DNA of 64,000 nucleotides from Palaemon carinicauda (lineage: Eukaryota; Arthropoda; Malacostraca; Decapoda; Palaemonidae), in NCBI RefSeq assembly GCF_036898095.1, contig NC_090728.1, positions 83,723,391 through 83,787,390 on the forward strand, read 5' to 3'. A model generated the notes under the pieces. That model was not told where the DNA came from. It saw only the letters and a list, made by a program, of their open reading frames with translations, and ran no database searches. Position 1 is the stretch's first letter. Each line of letters opens with the position of its first letter. Positions 10,536-21,424 of the stretch are shown piece after piece. The position numbers and the translations under genes are program-made.

Positions 10536-12017
10536 CAGTGGTACCTCTACATACGAATTTAATCCGTTCCACAACCGACTTCGGATGTAGAAAATGTTCG
10601 GTTGTAGAAACGAATTTTCCCTTAAGAATACATTGAAATAGGATTAATCTGTGGTTGAGCCCAAAAACCTATGATATCTCCTTAATAAATTACTACACAT
10701 AATTACACATGACAATATGCACTCTAAATTAGATAACAGACATGTAAAAAAGAATAATTATCAAGAAATAATAAATAAGAAACGGGTTTTTAGCGTCACT
10801 TTACCTTAGAAAGTCCAGCGCAGGTGTTGGTCTTGCTACGCAGAGAGGAGATGGACGGGCGGCGAGGAGGTAGAGAGGTTGACTACGATAAACGTACACT
10901 ACCGTAACTTATTCTAACTTAGACTAAGTGAACTTTAACTTAACTTAGCTTATTTATTTTTTTTATTTTTATATTTTATATTTTTTTTTACATTTTCTTT
11001 TTTTCTTTTTGATGATTAATTTTAATCACTTTCGCTCTACACTTAAAATTGATTGAATTTTTTTCTCTTCAATCTTTGCCGTTTTCTTTGTTTCACTTTC
11101 TTTCGCTTCACTCTTTGCCGTTTTCTTTGAACCACTTCCTTCCTCTTCATCACGAGTTCGCTTCGTAGTTTTTTTAAAGAAGTTGCTTGGTACAGCTTTT
11201 CAGAATGTTTTGAAAATAAATTAGGGAAACATCATCAAACTGCACAACTACACGACAAACCTGCAATTTCTTTGGATGGTATTTGTCGATGAAGTCGACC
11301 ACGTCTTGATATTTTCCTAACACCTCTTTTATTTGCGCCGAACCTAACACATGTTCTACCTCCTCGATCCCTTCCTTGTCATCACTCATGTGCTCAGACA
11401 TAGCATGGAGTTCCTTGAGCTCCTCTGTAGTAAGTTTGTCGTGATGTTCTTTTGCAAGTTCACTCACGCTCATGCTTTTCAATAATTCCTTGCTTTACTT
11501 CTAAAGAAAGCATTTCCTTATTCCTTTTCTCACCACTACCACTACCACTTGCAAAACTAAGCCTTTTAGGACCCATGATTTACGTAAAATACCGTTAAAG
11601 GATGAACGTAAAAAATCACGATTAAAACACAATTAATAGCAGAACGCACAGGGCACAGCCACACGAAGGCGACGAGAACAGAGGAATGTCCCAAGCCACG
11701 CTAATTGAGGGTCCCTCCGAGGTAGAAATGCTGCCTTCTATCGGCGGAAATAAAAAATACATCCGGCGCTATGAGTACCATCTACGTGCACGGGTATTGT
11801 TTACTTCGGGTGTCGAAATAAAATTCGGGTGTAGAGTAGGAACGTGTTCGAATTGTACTTCGCGTGTCGAAAAATTCGGATACAACCGGTACGACGAAAA
11901 TTGCTTACTTCGTGTGTCGAAATAAAATTCGGGCATAGAGTCGAAAAATTGCTCAAATTTTACTTCGGATGTTGGAAAATTCGGATGTAGATACATTCGT
12001 GTGTAGAGGTTCCACTG
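10536..12017 (-). mobile_element. pogo/Tigger DNA transposon with large internal deletion
   Basis: The left end is cagtggtacctctacatacg and the right end, read inverted, is cagtggaacctctacacacg. Each is flanked by TA (10534-10535 and 12018-12019), the duplicated target of the Tc1/mariner superfamily. Subterminal tracts repeat the motifs ttcggatgtag and ttcgggtgtcga. The minus strand holds both ends of a Tigger-like transposase but not its middle, so the 1,482-bp element is a deletion derivative dependent on a full-length relative. Confidence 0.88.
11174..11576 (-). pseudogene. Tigger transposase remnant: N-terminus joined to C-terminus
   Basis: From the ATG at 11576 the minus strand reads MGPKRLSFASGSGSG...MLSLEVKQGIIEKHE, the N-terminal start of the CENP-B-like DNA-binding region as I know it from Tigger transposases. 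After about 38 residues the frame shifts and the C-terminal portion follows directly (ELAKEHHDKLTTEEL, VVDFIDKYHPKK). The rest of the helix-turn-helix region, the CENP-B domain and the DDE catalytic domain are missing. The Lys-rich tail continues in broken frames below 11174. No transposase activity is possible; the ends could still be recognised in trans. Confidence 0.8.
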
Positions 12018-14515
12018 TAGTAATGATTTTAATGATATTAGCAGTAGAGTCTCCTGGTAGAATAAATCATCGGCATACATCCTCTCTCAATAAAAGCAGA
12101 ACTGCAACTAGGCAGCTAGCGCAAAAACAAGTGAGCAGTGTTGCAGTACAGTTTAACCAAGTAATTTTTATCAACTCCACTACTGCACCACGAGGCTGAT
12201 ACATGAATCATACTGTGTATTGGGCTTTAAATAAAACCTTACCTCGCGACAGCCATCGCACACCTGTGTGGAATAGCAATATTGCTCCATAAATTTACAT
12301 GACAGTGTTAACAAATCTGAATTGAGTACAGTGGCCTTTACAAAATTCACACATTTTATAGGTAAATAGCAATTCTTCCATCAAAATCTTATGTAAACGA
12401 TTAAAACTGTGTTATATGCAACAACAGTAGATTTGTCAATTTTTAGGGCAAATTACAAAGAATACAGTCACACTCAGTACATTTCATTATTTTTTTAGTA
12501 ATATTTTCTTCTTTGAAATAGAATTATGTAAGGTTAGACAGACTATTTTTATTTTTTTTTAGGTTATGAATAAGATAATAGGTATCAAGTAAAGTAATTT
12601 TGCATACCAGCAAATTATACACCAACGACCAACACCGGTCCAAGGACCATAGGTTGTGAACCACTGTTAGAGCGCATGTATTTAGATTTAGTATTGAAAA
12701 GACTCCAATAGTAAGGCTAATTTTCTGGAATTTGGATGTGGTTTTACAGTATTTAAAAGATCCAAATTTCAACTACAGTAATTGAAAAATCTAACTTCAA
12801 GATATCATGACTGAAGCACTTTGTTTTGGCATTAGCTTCAGCTAAGCTCATAAGTAAATCACAACTGTTTTTTGTCAAAGTAGGCTTTGGGGAATGCAGG
12901 ACGATTTTGTCTCTTTTTAACTTCCTTTAGAGCCAAAAATGATATGTCTAAGGATTTGCCTTAATTTTTTCACACTAACAGGATTATCTTCCATTTTATT
13001 TTCCATATATCCATTAAGATTGGCCTTTCTTTCCCACTGAAATGGTTTCACCTTTTTTTTTATGTGTTGCTTGACTAATCAGATAATCACTTCAGATACT
13101 GTATTTGTATTTTACATTGACAAAATGTTTCTTCCACTCTCATTACAATTACATTACCCGGTAGCTGAAATTTTCCTCAGTATTTCCTTAGAATATTTAT
13201 CAACAACCTCTTCTCTAAAACTGGATAAAAGTATTTCAGCTGAGAACAGGTTTTGATGTCCAGTAAAAGCCTTGTAGTCTTATTAGGACAAAACTACAGG
13301 CACCATCGCTGTGACATGGTACATGGTCTAATTAATTCTGAGTTCAGTCAGTTTATAACTTATCTGCAATTATGTGGGGTTTTATTTATCAGTCAATTTG
13401 TAATCAATCAAAAGTATCATTTGGATAAAGAAAATATAACGTAGAGACAATCTACAGTCCAGTACAGTATTTTAAGTAGAGACAATCTACAGTTCAGTAT
13501 TTTAAATATATTTAGTATATAATCTGGAGTCTCATATTTCAAATGATATTCTAAGATGGTCTGTTGAAAGTAATCTAGACGAGGTTAGTAAATCTTAACC
13601 ATGGTACCCTAAGTTCACTTAAAATTATCCCATCTCTTAACTTCACCTGTGTCTTGCCTTCAATAGAGTGTGGAAGTTAGCAATATGAACATCAGGGGAA
13701 GTTCATAAAAATAAACAATTTTGATAAAAAAAGGAATGTTACTCTATTAACCATCCTTCTCAACTTCAAAACTGAAGGGACTCAGTATCTGGCACAACAG
13801 TTCTGGGCTTCTTACCACATTATTAGAATATTGCATTTTTTCATTAAGGGTATGTATTTATTGAATTGAATGAAAATGGTAAAATTAAATTGTGCAAATT
13901 TTACGGGTAAGAGTCGATTGAAGTGTGCTTCTAGAGAAGAAGCAACATGAAAACCAGCATAGAAATAAGAAATTTTATTGTTAAAATTCTGTTTAGTCTG
14001 TTCTCTGCTGGGTAATGCAGCATTAGTAAATCCCTTATTATTATTGTGACAACTTGAAAGTATAGTCCTCTTCTCTGTCCTAACAGTAATACTGGTTGCA
14101 CCACTGGAAGCAGTCAGAGGGGTTTCTGGATTTGTTAGCACATGGATAAGTTTTCTAAATGTCCTGTTGAATGGGCAAAGCTTTTTTGCTAACCCCTATA
14201 GCATAATTTTACCCATAACCTTAGCCTCTTTAACCAATTTGCCAGGCTAGCATCAAGCAAAACCTCATGAAGAGGAAGTTTCTAATGAAGGCAAGTGAGA
14301 TTTTCAATAACCCAAGTAAAAAGTCCACTGAAGATTTTGTGTTGTAGGTTTTTTGAATGCAACCCATTACGTTATAGACAAAACGGGGAATGCTTCAAAC
14401 TACCATCACAGGGACTTGAAAATGGATGTATAATTAGCCTGGTATAATATATTGGATTCAAAATATTGTTTTTATATTATTGATTTCTTAACAAATAATG
14501 TTTGATTTTTTAAAG
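12018..14515. other. Intron sequence, mostly unrecognised
   Basis: AT-rich. Near 12650-12668 the minus strand has aacagtggttcacaacc, which resembles a hAT-type end, but no partner end was found. Two copies of a gtagagacaatctacagt motif lie at 13441-13495. Nothing else is supported. Confidence 0.4.
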
Positions 14516-14711
14516 ATATTGGAGTGACAACAAGCCAAAGAAAGAAGAAAAATCATCTCTCACTAGGCGAGCAGAAAGAGTCTTAGCTGGTTATGAGGAT
14601 GAAAGTGAGGACGATAGTAGCACTGATGATGAGGATGATGTTGAAGAAGAGGTTGATGAACATGAGGGTGCTATATCTTTCCAAAAGTTACATGGAAATA
14701 TGACACAAGAG
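14516..14711 (+). CDS. DDX31: Host DEAD-box helicase (DDX31/Dbp7-like), internal exon with acidic insert and LHG motif
   Basis: A 196-bp exon begins after tttgattttttaaag and ends before the donor gtaaagat. The first base completes the Arg codon left open by the exon at 301-389, followed by 65 codons to GAG. The frame starts YWSDNKPKKEEK, then a strongly acidic Asp/Glu/Ser stretch, then SFQKLHGNMTQE. LHGxMxQ is the conserved segment between motifs IV and V of DEAD-box helicases, and Q is the first residue of the QxxR motif. The acidic segment lies where DDX31 relatives have a variable insert. The other frames have stops. The upstream intron is 14,126 bp and holds DIRS element A and a Tigger derivative. 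Confidence 0.85.
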
Positions 14712-15050
14712 GTAAAGATAACCATCTTATTTTACATATTTAGTCTTAAGAAAAATGAATTTTCATGTACAGAAGGTTCTCGGTTGACAACGGAAATCTT
14801 TTCCTACTCCATAGGGTAACTTGAATCTTGAAGTAAGTAAAAACCCATCTAAATACAGTACTTTACATAAGCACTGAAGTTACTTACCTATGCTAATGCG
14901 ATACTGTATATCAAAGTCATTAAACTAGAACATGAAAACATATTTTATGATATGAAAACATTACTAGGGCTAAAAAATTGAGGATATAAATATACTGTAA
15001 ATGGATATATTGAAACAGTAAAAAAGAAAATAATAAAAATATTTACTCCT
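14712..15050. other. Intron sequence, nothing recognised
   Basis: Start of the second visible helicase intron; AT-rich, no features. Confidence 0.5.
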
Positions 15051-15059
15051 ATAATTGGC

Positions 15060-16640
15060 TTTCTTACTGGAAAGGGTGGAAATACAGGTTTAATGGGAGG
15101 AGAAAGTTGGAGAGAAAGGAGAACCTGCAGAAATTGCTGGAGATTTTAGGAAAAGTCAGTCAGGTGAATCTTCAAAAGGTGTTGGAAAACTAGGGCAGAT
15201 GAGTCTGGAGAACCTGCAGAAGGTGCTGAAGATACTGGGCTGGTAATTCAGAAATGACTAATAGAGCTGTAGTAGATAAAGAACCATCAAAGGTAGAGGG
15301 TACAATATCTATTGCAGGACACTCTACGTTCTTGAAAAAGTATTTACAGTTTTTTGCTCCAATCTGCCTGTACCATACCAGCAAGTACATGATCTCTTGG
15401 TAGATCTTATTGTACTGTACCTCTCTGTGTTGGAGTGCTCAACATCAAGCTTTGCCAACCCTTGCTGTATTAGTGCAAAACCTTGTGTCATGTTCTTGGT
15501 TGTAAATTTCTTGGTGGGTATGTCTTTCTCTTCCTCTTAATTATCTGCTTCTCAAGTTGAATGAGGTTCTCAGCTGATAGCTCCTCTCCGTTAGATGCCA
15601 GTTGCTCTGTGACATCATTAGATCATTAGAATCCACATCCAAATGAAGCGTCCTACTCAGATCAACAGCTCTGTTATTGGTGACAGAGTCAATTGTCTCC
15701 TCAAAGCAATGATAATCATTCACAAACTGGGAACAGTTATTTCCGCAAACCATTCAAGTTTGTCTGCTTCACTTGAGCATAAGAATTAGCAATGCTTTTA
15801 CAGTTGAAAGAATGACGTAGGACTTTTAAAAGCCCTTCAGAGTCACGTAAGGGTTGTTCTCTGGTGCCCAAGGCCAAAATTTCAGTGGAATTCTATGGAA
15901 GGTAAACCTCATTGATATTTGCATTAGTCAACCAAGCTTACAGTGGAAAAGGTATTGGCCATCCCTAACAATACTATTAAGGGCAAACCCTTGGATGATT
16001 AGTACTGCTCCACATCAGGTGCAGAAAAGTGAGTAAATCAATTTTTTGATACCTGAAGAGTCACTCAAGCCTTCATGTTGGATCTCCAGATGACAGGCAG
16101 GTGACTCTTTCAAATGCCCTAGCATGCCCTTGGATTCTCAGTCTGAAATATCAGCCTCAGCTTGTAGTCACCAGTAGCTTTACCCTTCAAGAGGCAAAGT
16201 TAGTCTCATCACTAAATTTATGGCCTGGTGCTGTCTTCTCCTTAGCTTTGTAAGCACAATTTAGCATATGGTTCAAATATAAACCCATAGCCTCTCTAGC
16301 ATGGTAAACTCTCCCTCCTTAATTATATTAACCAACACATTAGGATTACCATTTGCTGCTTTTTCATCACCATTAGCAGCTTCACCTTGTTATGATATAT
16401 GTTATGATAATTTGTGCACCCTTTTGCTCTATAAACCAACCCCTACTGGCCACATTCACTTCATTTTCACCTCCTTCCCCTTTATTGTTTTTCATTATGG
16501 CAAGCTATCTTCTTGCTTTCGGTACAATTATCCCTGAGGCTTACTGCTATATGTCGTTTGCTGTGGTCTTCCAGACAATGAACTAACAATCTCTCTATCT
16601 TTATAATGAAACCACTATGCAGCTTTGTAATCTGTCGATT
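15060..16640 (-). pseudogene. Tigger/pogo-like transposase pseudogene
   Basis: Read on the minus strand in several frames, the order of blocks follows a Tigger transposase: EKTAPGHK near 16220, KGKATGDYKL and then IFQTENPRA near 16140-16195, LPVIWRSNMKA near 16080, later QFVNDYH..FEETIDSV at about 15680-15740, LHLDVDSND near 15630, GEELSAENLIQLEKQ near 15560, and MTQGFALIQQGLAKLD near 15460. These correspond to part of the DDE domain and the acidic C-terminus. Many stops and frameshifts show it is old. I see no terminal repeats and no N-terminal DNA-binding domain. It is a different subfamily from the deleted element at 10536. Confidence 0.7.
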
Positions 16641-17134
16641 TACATAAAAGCATATCCCCGGGTGTGATCAGGAATACGCTTTTCATCCTTGAAATTTGTG
16701 GTGACAACCGATTGAACGTAATTTGTAGGATTGTCTCCTTTTCTGCTTGTTTCACAATCTCTTAACTTCTCATACTTGGTGATGGCTTTCTTTTTCTTTG
16801 GTACACTGATATCTTCGTTCTCCTTACACTCGGGAGCCACGATGAGGGAAAAAAATGAACAGAAAAGCGCAGACAAAATGTCAGTCCAAACCAGTGTATG
16901 CACAAACACAGAGACAGCAACAATATAGAACTGCATAGCATCAGCAACTGAGGGATGCACAAATGCTTCTTTTTTTTGTTGTGGCACCACGTTACTCTGT
17001 TTTATTTCACCACCAAAACGACATGTTGGTGTTACCCATTTACGTGAACTAGTCCTGCTGTTCGTAATAATGACGCAAGGATCAAAGATTGAAACACATT
17101 TTCTTAATAGTATATGGGAGATGCATCTTATCAT
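16640..17134 (-). CDS. Unrecognised 164-codon open frame upstream of the Tigger relic
   Basis: The frame is open from the ATG at 17134 to 16640. It encodes two hydrophobic stretches near residues 70-95, followed by a basic segment (VPKKKKAITKYEKLRD). It lies just upstream of the transposase relic on the same strand and could be a degenerate remnant of its N-terminus, but I see no helix-turn-helix. The frame may equally be chance. No function is proposed. Confidence 0.2.
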   Translation of the reverse strand: MIRCISHILLRKCVSIFDPCVIITNSRTSSRKWVTPTCRFGGEIKQSNVVPQQKKEAFVHPSVADAMQFYIVAVSVFVHTLVWTDILSALFCSFFSLIVAPECKENEDISVPKKKKAITKYEKLRDCETSRKGDNPTNYVQSVVTTNFKDEKRIPDHTRGYAFM

Positions 17135-17780
17135 GAAAACGTTATGAGGTCGTCATAACCTGAAAACCCACTGTATATGTTAATATCCACTTTGAACCAC
17201 TTTGTATAAAGGTTTTTTCTGACTCCTTTAAGTCTGCTAGTTCCCAACATTCAATGATTGCTTAAAGTTACTGGATGTAAGATATTTCTTTATATGGAGA
17301 CACCATGTTTTCTTTTAATGTGAAAATATTTTTTTGTAATTTTCAACTATTTTATGTTTGTATATATAGTTGAAATTATGTTGATATGATTGTAGTTCTC
17401 TAGTGGATATTACCAGCTTTTGATTACCTGTATTTTTAGTGAATATATTCCCCTCTCCATTTTTCCTTTTCATACACTTGAGGTTGGGATATAGCAATAC
17501 ATGATTGCTTATCTCCTTTTATTTTTGATAGGTTACATGTGCTATGGCTATGAGATTTCCTTATTATGCTTACTTCTTATACATGTAATGTTTGAGGAAG
17601 AGTTATAAGATTATCAAGGCTTGATATTAAATTATAAAGAAACTGTTGGATTTGTACTGCAAAAATTTAATTTTTAGAATTGTCTTGTGCACAGAGTTAT
17701 TTTGTTTCAATATTTTATATTTAGCTTCACTTAGCAGGGTATAAGATGAGTTACATTACAAAAGGTTTGTGAACAAAGTA
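17135..17780. other. Intron sequence, nothing recognised
   Basis: AT-rich sequence up to the left end of DIRS element B. Confidence 0.5.
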
Positions 17781-17960
17781 TTTTCAATATTAATCTTACC
17801 CGATGATCATGTAGCTGCAACTCTGTTGCCCGACAGAAAAAACCTACGGTCGGGATACGCCAGCGATCGCTATACAGGTGGGGGTGTACAACAACAGCGC
17901 CATCTGTCGAGTAGGTACTCAGGTACTTCTTGTCAACAAGAACCAATATTTTCCTCTGTC
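17781..17960 (+). repeat. DIRS B left inverted terminal repeat
   Basis: It contains acccgatgatcatgtagctg, the gcgatcgctatacaggtggg block and cgccatctgtcgagtagg, all repeated in inverted form at 24032-24196. The outermost ~15 bp differ from the right end, as is typical of DIRS elements. Confidence 0.9.
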
Positions 17961-18159
17961 GTGCCACCGGCAAGACCTACTTGATACGCTGTTGTTTCTG
18001 GAGTTGATTTCACGCTATTTGGTGATGTATTCTCTCTAGATATTAGCTTTCGCTGTACAGGAGTTATTATCATTACCTTATCAAGCTTTTTTGATTAGAT
18101 TTGGATTATTTGTTGACGACTTGGATAGATTTTGGATTCCCCCCTTTGACTAATTCAAG

Positions 18160-20562
18160 ATGTCTGACCATACTCAAGTCCCCAAGTACAGGCAGTGTAG
18201 CGCTAGGGACTGTTCTAGGCGTCTTCCGAAGGCCTCTATAGATCCTCACACCGTTTGTTCCAATTGTAGGGGTAATTCCTGTCAATTGGAAGATCGATGT
18301 GAGGAATGCGCTGGGCTTTCGGAATTCGATTTTAATGAATTCCTTAAGAATGCACGTAGGCTAGAGAAGGATAGGATCAGGAGGAGTTCGTCTCGCTCTT
18401 TTGATTTTTCCTCTCCCCATGCCCCTCAACCTATTCCTTCCCCTGTAGTGGTGACTCCCGACCCTTCTACTAGCTCTCAGCAACCCTCGATGGCGGACAT
18501 GATGCGTGCCATTCAGGCTCTTGGTGACAGAGTGGAGTCATTAGCTAATGACCGCAATCAACTCTTGGCCGATGTCAAAGAGTTGAAGGAGAAAAGTGCA
18601 GTGGGAAGTGTAGTGAGTGCAAGTGCGGTGAAAAGTGTCAGTGTCAGTGTTACGCATGAGGGTGCATCTGTTCGTGCCAGTCGTCCTCCCAGTCCGGGAC
18701 CTCTTGCAAGCTCCCAAGCCCAGGGGAGAAGCAATGTCGAAGGACCAAAGGGTTCGACAGGCCTTGATCAGCGTACAGATGTACCCTCAGTGGTTGCGGA
18801 CGTATCTTGCAGAGATCGTCCCATCCACAAACAGACGAGTGAGCCCATTCATTCCTCGTCTGTGGAAGAAGTTTCTCGGCAGAAACGCTGGACCAAGGTC
18901 TCACGACCTCTCAAGCGCAAGGTCCCTTCCGAGCGAGTCCAACGGCCCAGGTGTAGCCACTGGGTCAGTTCGGACTCGCCGCAGTCTTCCGAAGACTGCA
19001 CACCTCCCAAGAGAGGTAGAGTGGTTCCGCAGCAGGCAATCACTCCGTCTGTTGCCGCACCAACCGCTGTAGACCCTAAGTGGTCTATGCTGCAGTCTAT
19101 GCAGACTCAGCTAGCTACCTTCATGCAGGAGTATCGTGCTGAGAAGGTTGACACTGCACCTGTTAACCTACAACCTGCCACGGTTGTGCGCTCAGCAGAC
19201 ACTGCGGCTGCCTACTCCCACACTCCGGCTGTGAGAGCTCCACCACCGATGCGCAGTCGACCCTGCCAGACGCATGTTGACGTTAGCCGACGTGCTGCAC
19301 CCTCCATTGACATGCGTGAGCTACCGCATCAGCAGTGGGAAGGTGCTGTCAAGCTGCCGTGTTTTGACGCAATGCGGCAGTCTCCGCAACCCACGGCAGT
19401 CCCCACCACGCACCATCACTCCGCTTTTGTTGTTGCCAGCTCTCAGACTGACCAGCAGCGGCATGATGTTGGATCCAGTGCAGCTACGCATGCACCCGTG
19501 CTGCCGGATTCAGCCGTTCAGCTTTCTTCTCCTCCCTTGCCGCTTCCTCCTCAGCATTCGGATGAAGGAGTCTCTGATGACGACGAAGCTGCGCATTTGG
19601 ACGATCAACACTCCGACATAGAGGAACCCAAGACTACGCCTCCCTCCTTAGACTTTAGGAAAGTCCTTGCCCTGTTTAAGGAGTTGTATCCGGACCAGTT
19701 TGTGTCTGCAACCCCGCGCTCACCTCCCTCTGAGTTCGCTTTAGGCATGCAGTCAGCAGCTCCTGCCTTTACGAAGCTCGTACTCGCGCGCTCATCCAAG
19801 AGAGCTTTAAGGGTACTGGGAGAGTGGTTGCAGTCCAAGAAGCAACTTGGGAAGACATCCTTCATCTTTCCACCGACCAAGCTTGCTTCCAAATCTAGCG
19901 TCTGGTATGCCACGGGAGAAGATCCCGGCTTGGGAGTTCCTGCCTCTGCCCAGGGCGACTTCTCAAGTCTGGTAGACTCTCCCCGCAGACTGGCTATGAG
20001 ACGCTCCAAGATTTGCTGGACCTTTTCGGACATGGACCATCTGTTGAAGGGAGTTTTTCGTGCTTTTGAGATCTTCAACTTCCTGGACTGGTGTTTGGGA
20101 GCGTTAAGCAGAAAGACCTCCCCTTCGGATAAGGACTCTGCCATGCTCATCATGTCATGCATGGACAAAGCCATTCGGGATGGGTCTGGCGAGCTTGCGG
20201 CTTCGTACGTGTCTGGAGTTCTTAAGAAGCGAGATCACCTTTGCTCCTTCTTGTCGGCGGGGATCACACCATGTCAGAAGTCAGAGTTGATGTTTGCTCC
20301 GCTTTCCAAGTGTCTCTTTCCTGAAGAGCTGATCAAGGGGATTGCCGCCTCGTTGATCCAGAAGGATACCCATGACCTGGTGGAGTCATCCGCACGTAAA
20401 GTCACAGCTTTACCTTCCGTGCCTAGACCTAGGATGGACACACCAGCGTCTAGGTTCATTCCGCCCTTTCGTGGCAGAACCTCCAGCAGAGGAGGTTCCC
20501 GTGCCGATAGTCAACGTGGCAAAAAGAAGAAGGGTTCCAAGTCCTCAAAAGGCAGAGTCTGA
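18160..20562 (+). CDS. DIRS B Gag, 800 residues, intact
   Basis: This is the longest uninterrupted gag in the window. Residues 11-45 hold a Cys-rich module (CSARDC, then CSNCRGNSC, then CEEC) that looks zinc-binding; the C2 gag has a related CPSCRGQRC. A coiled-coil-like stretch follows near residues 110-150. A long Ser/Pro/Val/Gln-rich linker and an acidic patch (SDDDEAAHLDD) precede a conserved C-terminal half beginning near VLALFKELYPDQF. The tail is basic (RGRTSSRGGSRADSQRGKKKKG). The start is the first ATG after a ~200-bp leader. DIRS Gag forms the particle and binds element RNA. It overlaps the RT frame by about 190 bp. Confidence 0.9.
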   Translation: MSDHTQVPKYRQCSARDCSRRLPKASIDPHTVCSNCRGNSCQLEDRCEECAGLSEFDFNEFLKNARRLEKDRIRRSSSRSFDFSSPHAPQPIPSPVVVTPDPSTSSQQPSMADMMRAIQALGDRVESLANDRNQLLADVKELKEKSAVGSVVSASAVKSVSVSVTHEGASVRASRPPSPGPLASSQAQGRSNVEGPKGSTGLDQRTDVPSVVADVSCRDRPIHKQTSEPIHSSSVEEVSRQKRWTKVSRPLKRKVPSERVQRPRCSHWVSSDSPQSSEDCTPPKRGRVVPQQAITPSVAAPTAVDPKWSMLQSMQTQLATFMQEYRAEKVDTAPVNLQPATVVRSADTAAAYSHTPAVRAPPPMRSRPCQTHVDVSRRAAPSIDMRELPHQQWEGAVKLPCFDAMRQSPQPTAVPTTHHHSAFVVASSQTDQQRHDVGSSAATHAPVLPDSAVQLSSPPLPLPPQHSDEGVSDDDEAAHLDDQHSDIEEPKTTPPSLDFRKVLALFKELYPDQFVSATPRSPPSEFALGMQSAAPAFTKLVLARSSKRALRVLGEWLQSKKQLGKTSFIFPPTKLASKSSVWYATGEDPGLGVPASAQGDFSSLVDSPRRLAMRRSKICWTFSDMDHLLKGVFRAFEIFNFLDWCLGALSRKTSPSDKDSAMLIMSCMDKAIRDGSGELAASYVSGVLKKRDHLCSFLSAGITPCQKSELMFAPLSKCLFPEELIKGIAASLIQKDTHDLVESSARKVTALPSVPRPRMDTPASRFIPPFRGRTSSRGGSRADSQRGKKKKGSKSSKGRV

Positions 20563-21424
20563 CTGCCAACCTCTCCAGACAGCAGTGGGAGCCAGGCTCA
20601 AGAACTACTGGCAGGCCTGGGAGAACAGGGGTGCAGACGCACAGTCTGTGAAGTTGCTCAGAGAGGGGTACAGGATTCCATTCTTGCACAAGCCCCCTCT
20701 AGCAACTACTCCCATCGACCTCTCTCCCAGGTACAGAGAGGAGGACAAGAGGCTAACTTTACAGCAAGAGGTGTCTCTCTTGCTACAAAAGGGAGCGGTA
20801 GTCATAGTCCGGGACCATCAATCCCCGGGCTTCTACAACCGTCTCTTCTTAGTAGCGAAGAAGACAGGAGGGTGGAGACCGGTGCTGGACGTCAGTGCTC
20901 TCAATGCCTTTGTCACCAAGCAGACGTTCACCATGGAGACGACGAAGTCGGTGCTAGCATCGGTCAGGAAGGAAGACTGGATGGTCTCGTTGGACCTAAA
21001 GGACGCGTACTTTCACGTCCCCGTCCATCCAGACTCCCAACCTTTCCTAAGGTTCGTCTTTGGAAAGGTCGTTTACCAGTTCCAAGCCCTGTGCTTTGGC
21101 CTAAGCACGGCACCTCTAGTGTTCACCAAACTTATGAGGAATATTGCCAAATTCCTGCATTTGGCAGACATCAGAGCCTCCCTTTATTTGGACGACTGGC
21201 TTTTAAGAGCTCCGTCAAGTCGTCGCTGTCTGGAGAATCTCAAATGGACTATGGATCTGACCAAGGAATTGGGTCTCCTGGTCAATTTAGAAAAGTCCCA
21301 ACTCGTCCCATCCCAAACTATAGTCTATCTAGGTATGGAGATTCAGAGTCGAGCTTTTCGGGCTTTTCCGTCGGCCCCCAGAATCAGTCAAGCCCAAGAA
21401 TGCATCCAGTCAGACAGTGGATGA
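20372..21424 (+). CDS. DIRS B reverse transcriptase
   Basis: The domain begins near 20590 (RLKNYWQAWENRGAD) and shows GWRPVLDVSALN, MVSLDLKDAYFHVPVHP (first catalytic Asp), YQFQALCFGLSTAPLVFTKL and ASLYLDDWLL near 21180-21200 (YLDD catalytic pair), then IVYLGMEIQ. The frame ends at 21424 just after APRIS, while the homologous continuation (the thumb/connection into RNase H) lies in the next frame. The ORF start overlaps gag and lacks an obvious independent initiation context, so expression by frameshifting or reinitiation is likely (inference). Confidence 0.9.
   Translation: MTWWSHPHVKSQLYLPCLDLGWTHQRLGSFRPFVAEPPAEEVPVPIVNVAKRRRVPSPQKAESDCQPLQTAVGARLKNYWQAWENRGADAQSVKLLREGYRIPFLHKPPLATTPIDLSPRYREEDKRLTLQQEVSLLLQKGAVVIVRDHQSPGFYNRLFLVAKKTGGWRPVLDVSALNAFVTKQTFTMETTKSVLASVRKEDWMVSLDLKDAYFHVPVHPDSQPFLRFVFGKVVYQFQALCFGLSTAPLVFTKLMRNIAKFLHLADIRASLYLDDWLLRAPSSRRCLENLKWTMDLTKELGLLVNLEKSQLVPSQTIVYLGMEIQSRAFRAFPSAPRISQAQECIQSDSG

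Noticed and set aside
11686..12080. Overlapping short frames on both strands
   Set aside because: They lie in the subterminal repeats of the Tigger derivative, whose inverted ttcgg(a/g)tgt motifs create open frames on both strands.
12650..12668. hAT element end (cagtggttcacaacc)
   Set aside because: No partner end or 8-bp duplication could be found nearby.
16301..16586. Plus-strand frames over the Tigger relic
   Set aside because: They are antisense to the transposase blocks and resemble nothing.
20872..21340. N-terminal part of the B RNase H frame as extra protein
   Set aside because: It overlaps the RT core in another frame and has no resemblance to the corresponding region of other DIRS elements.
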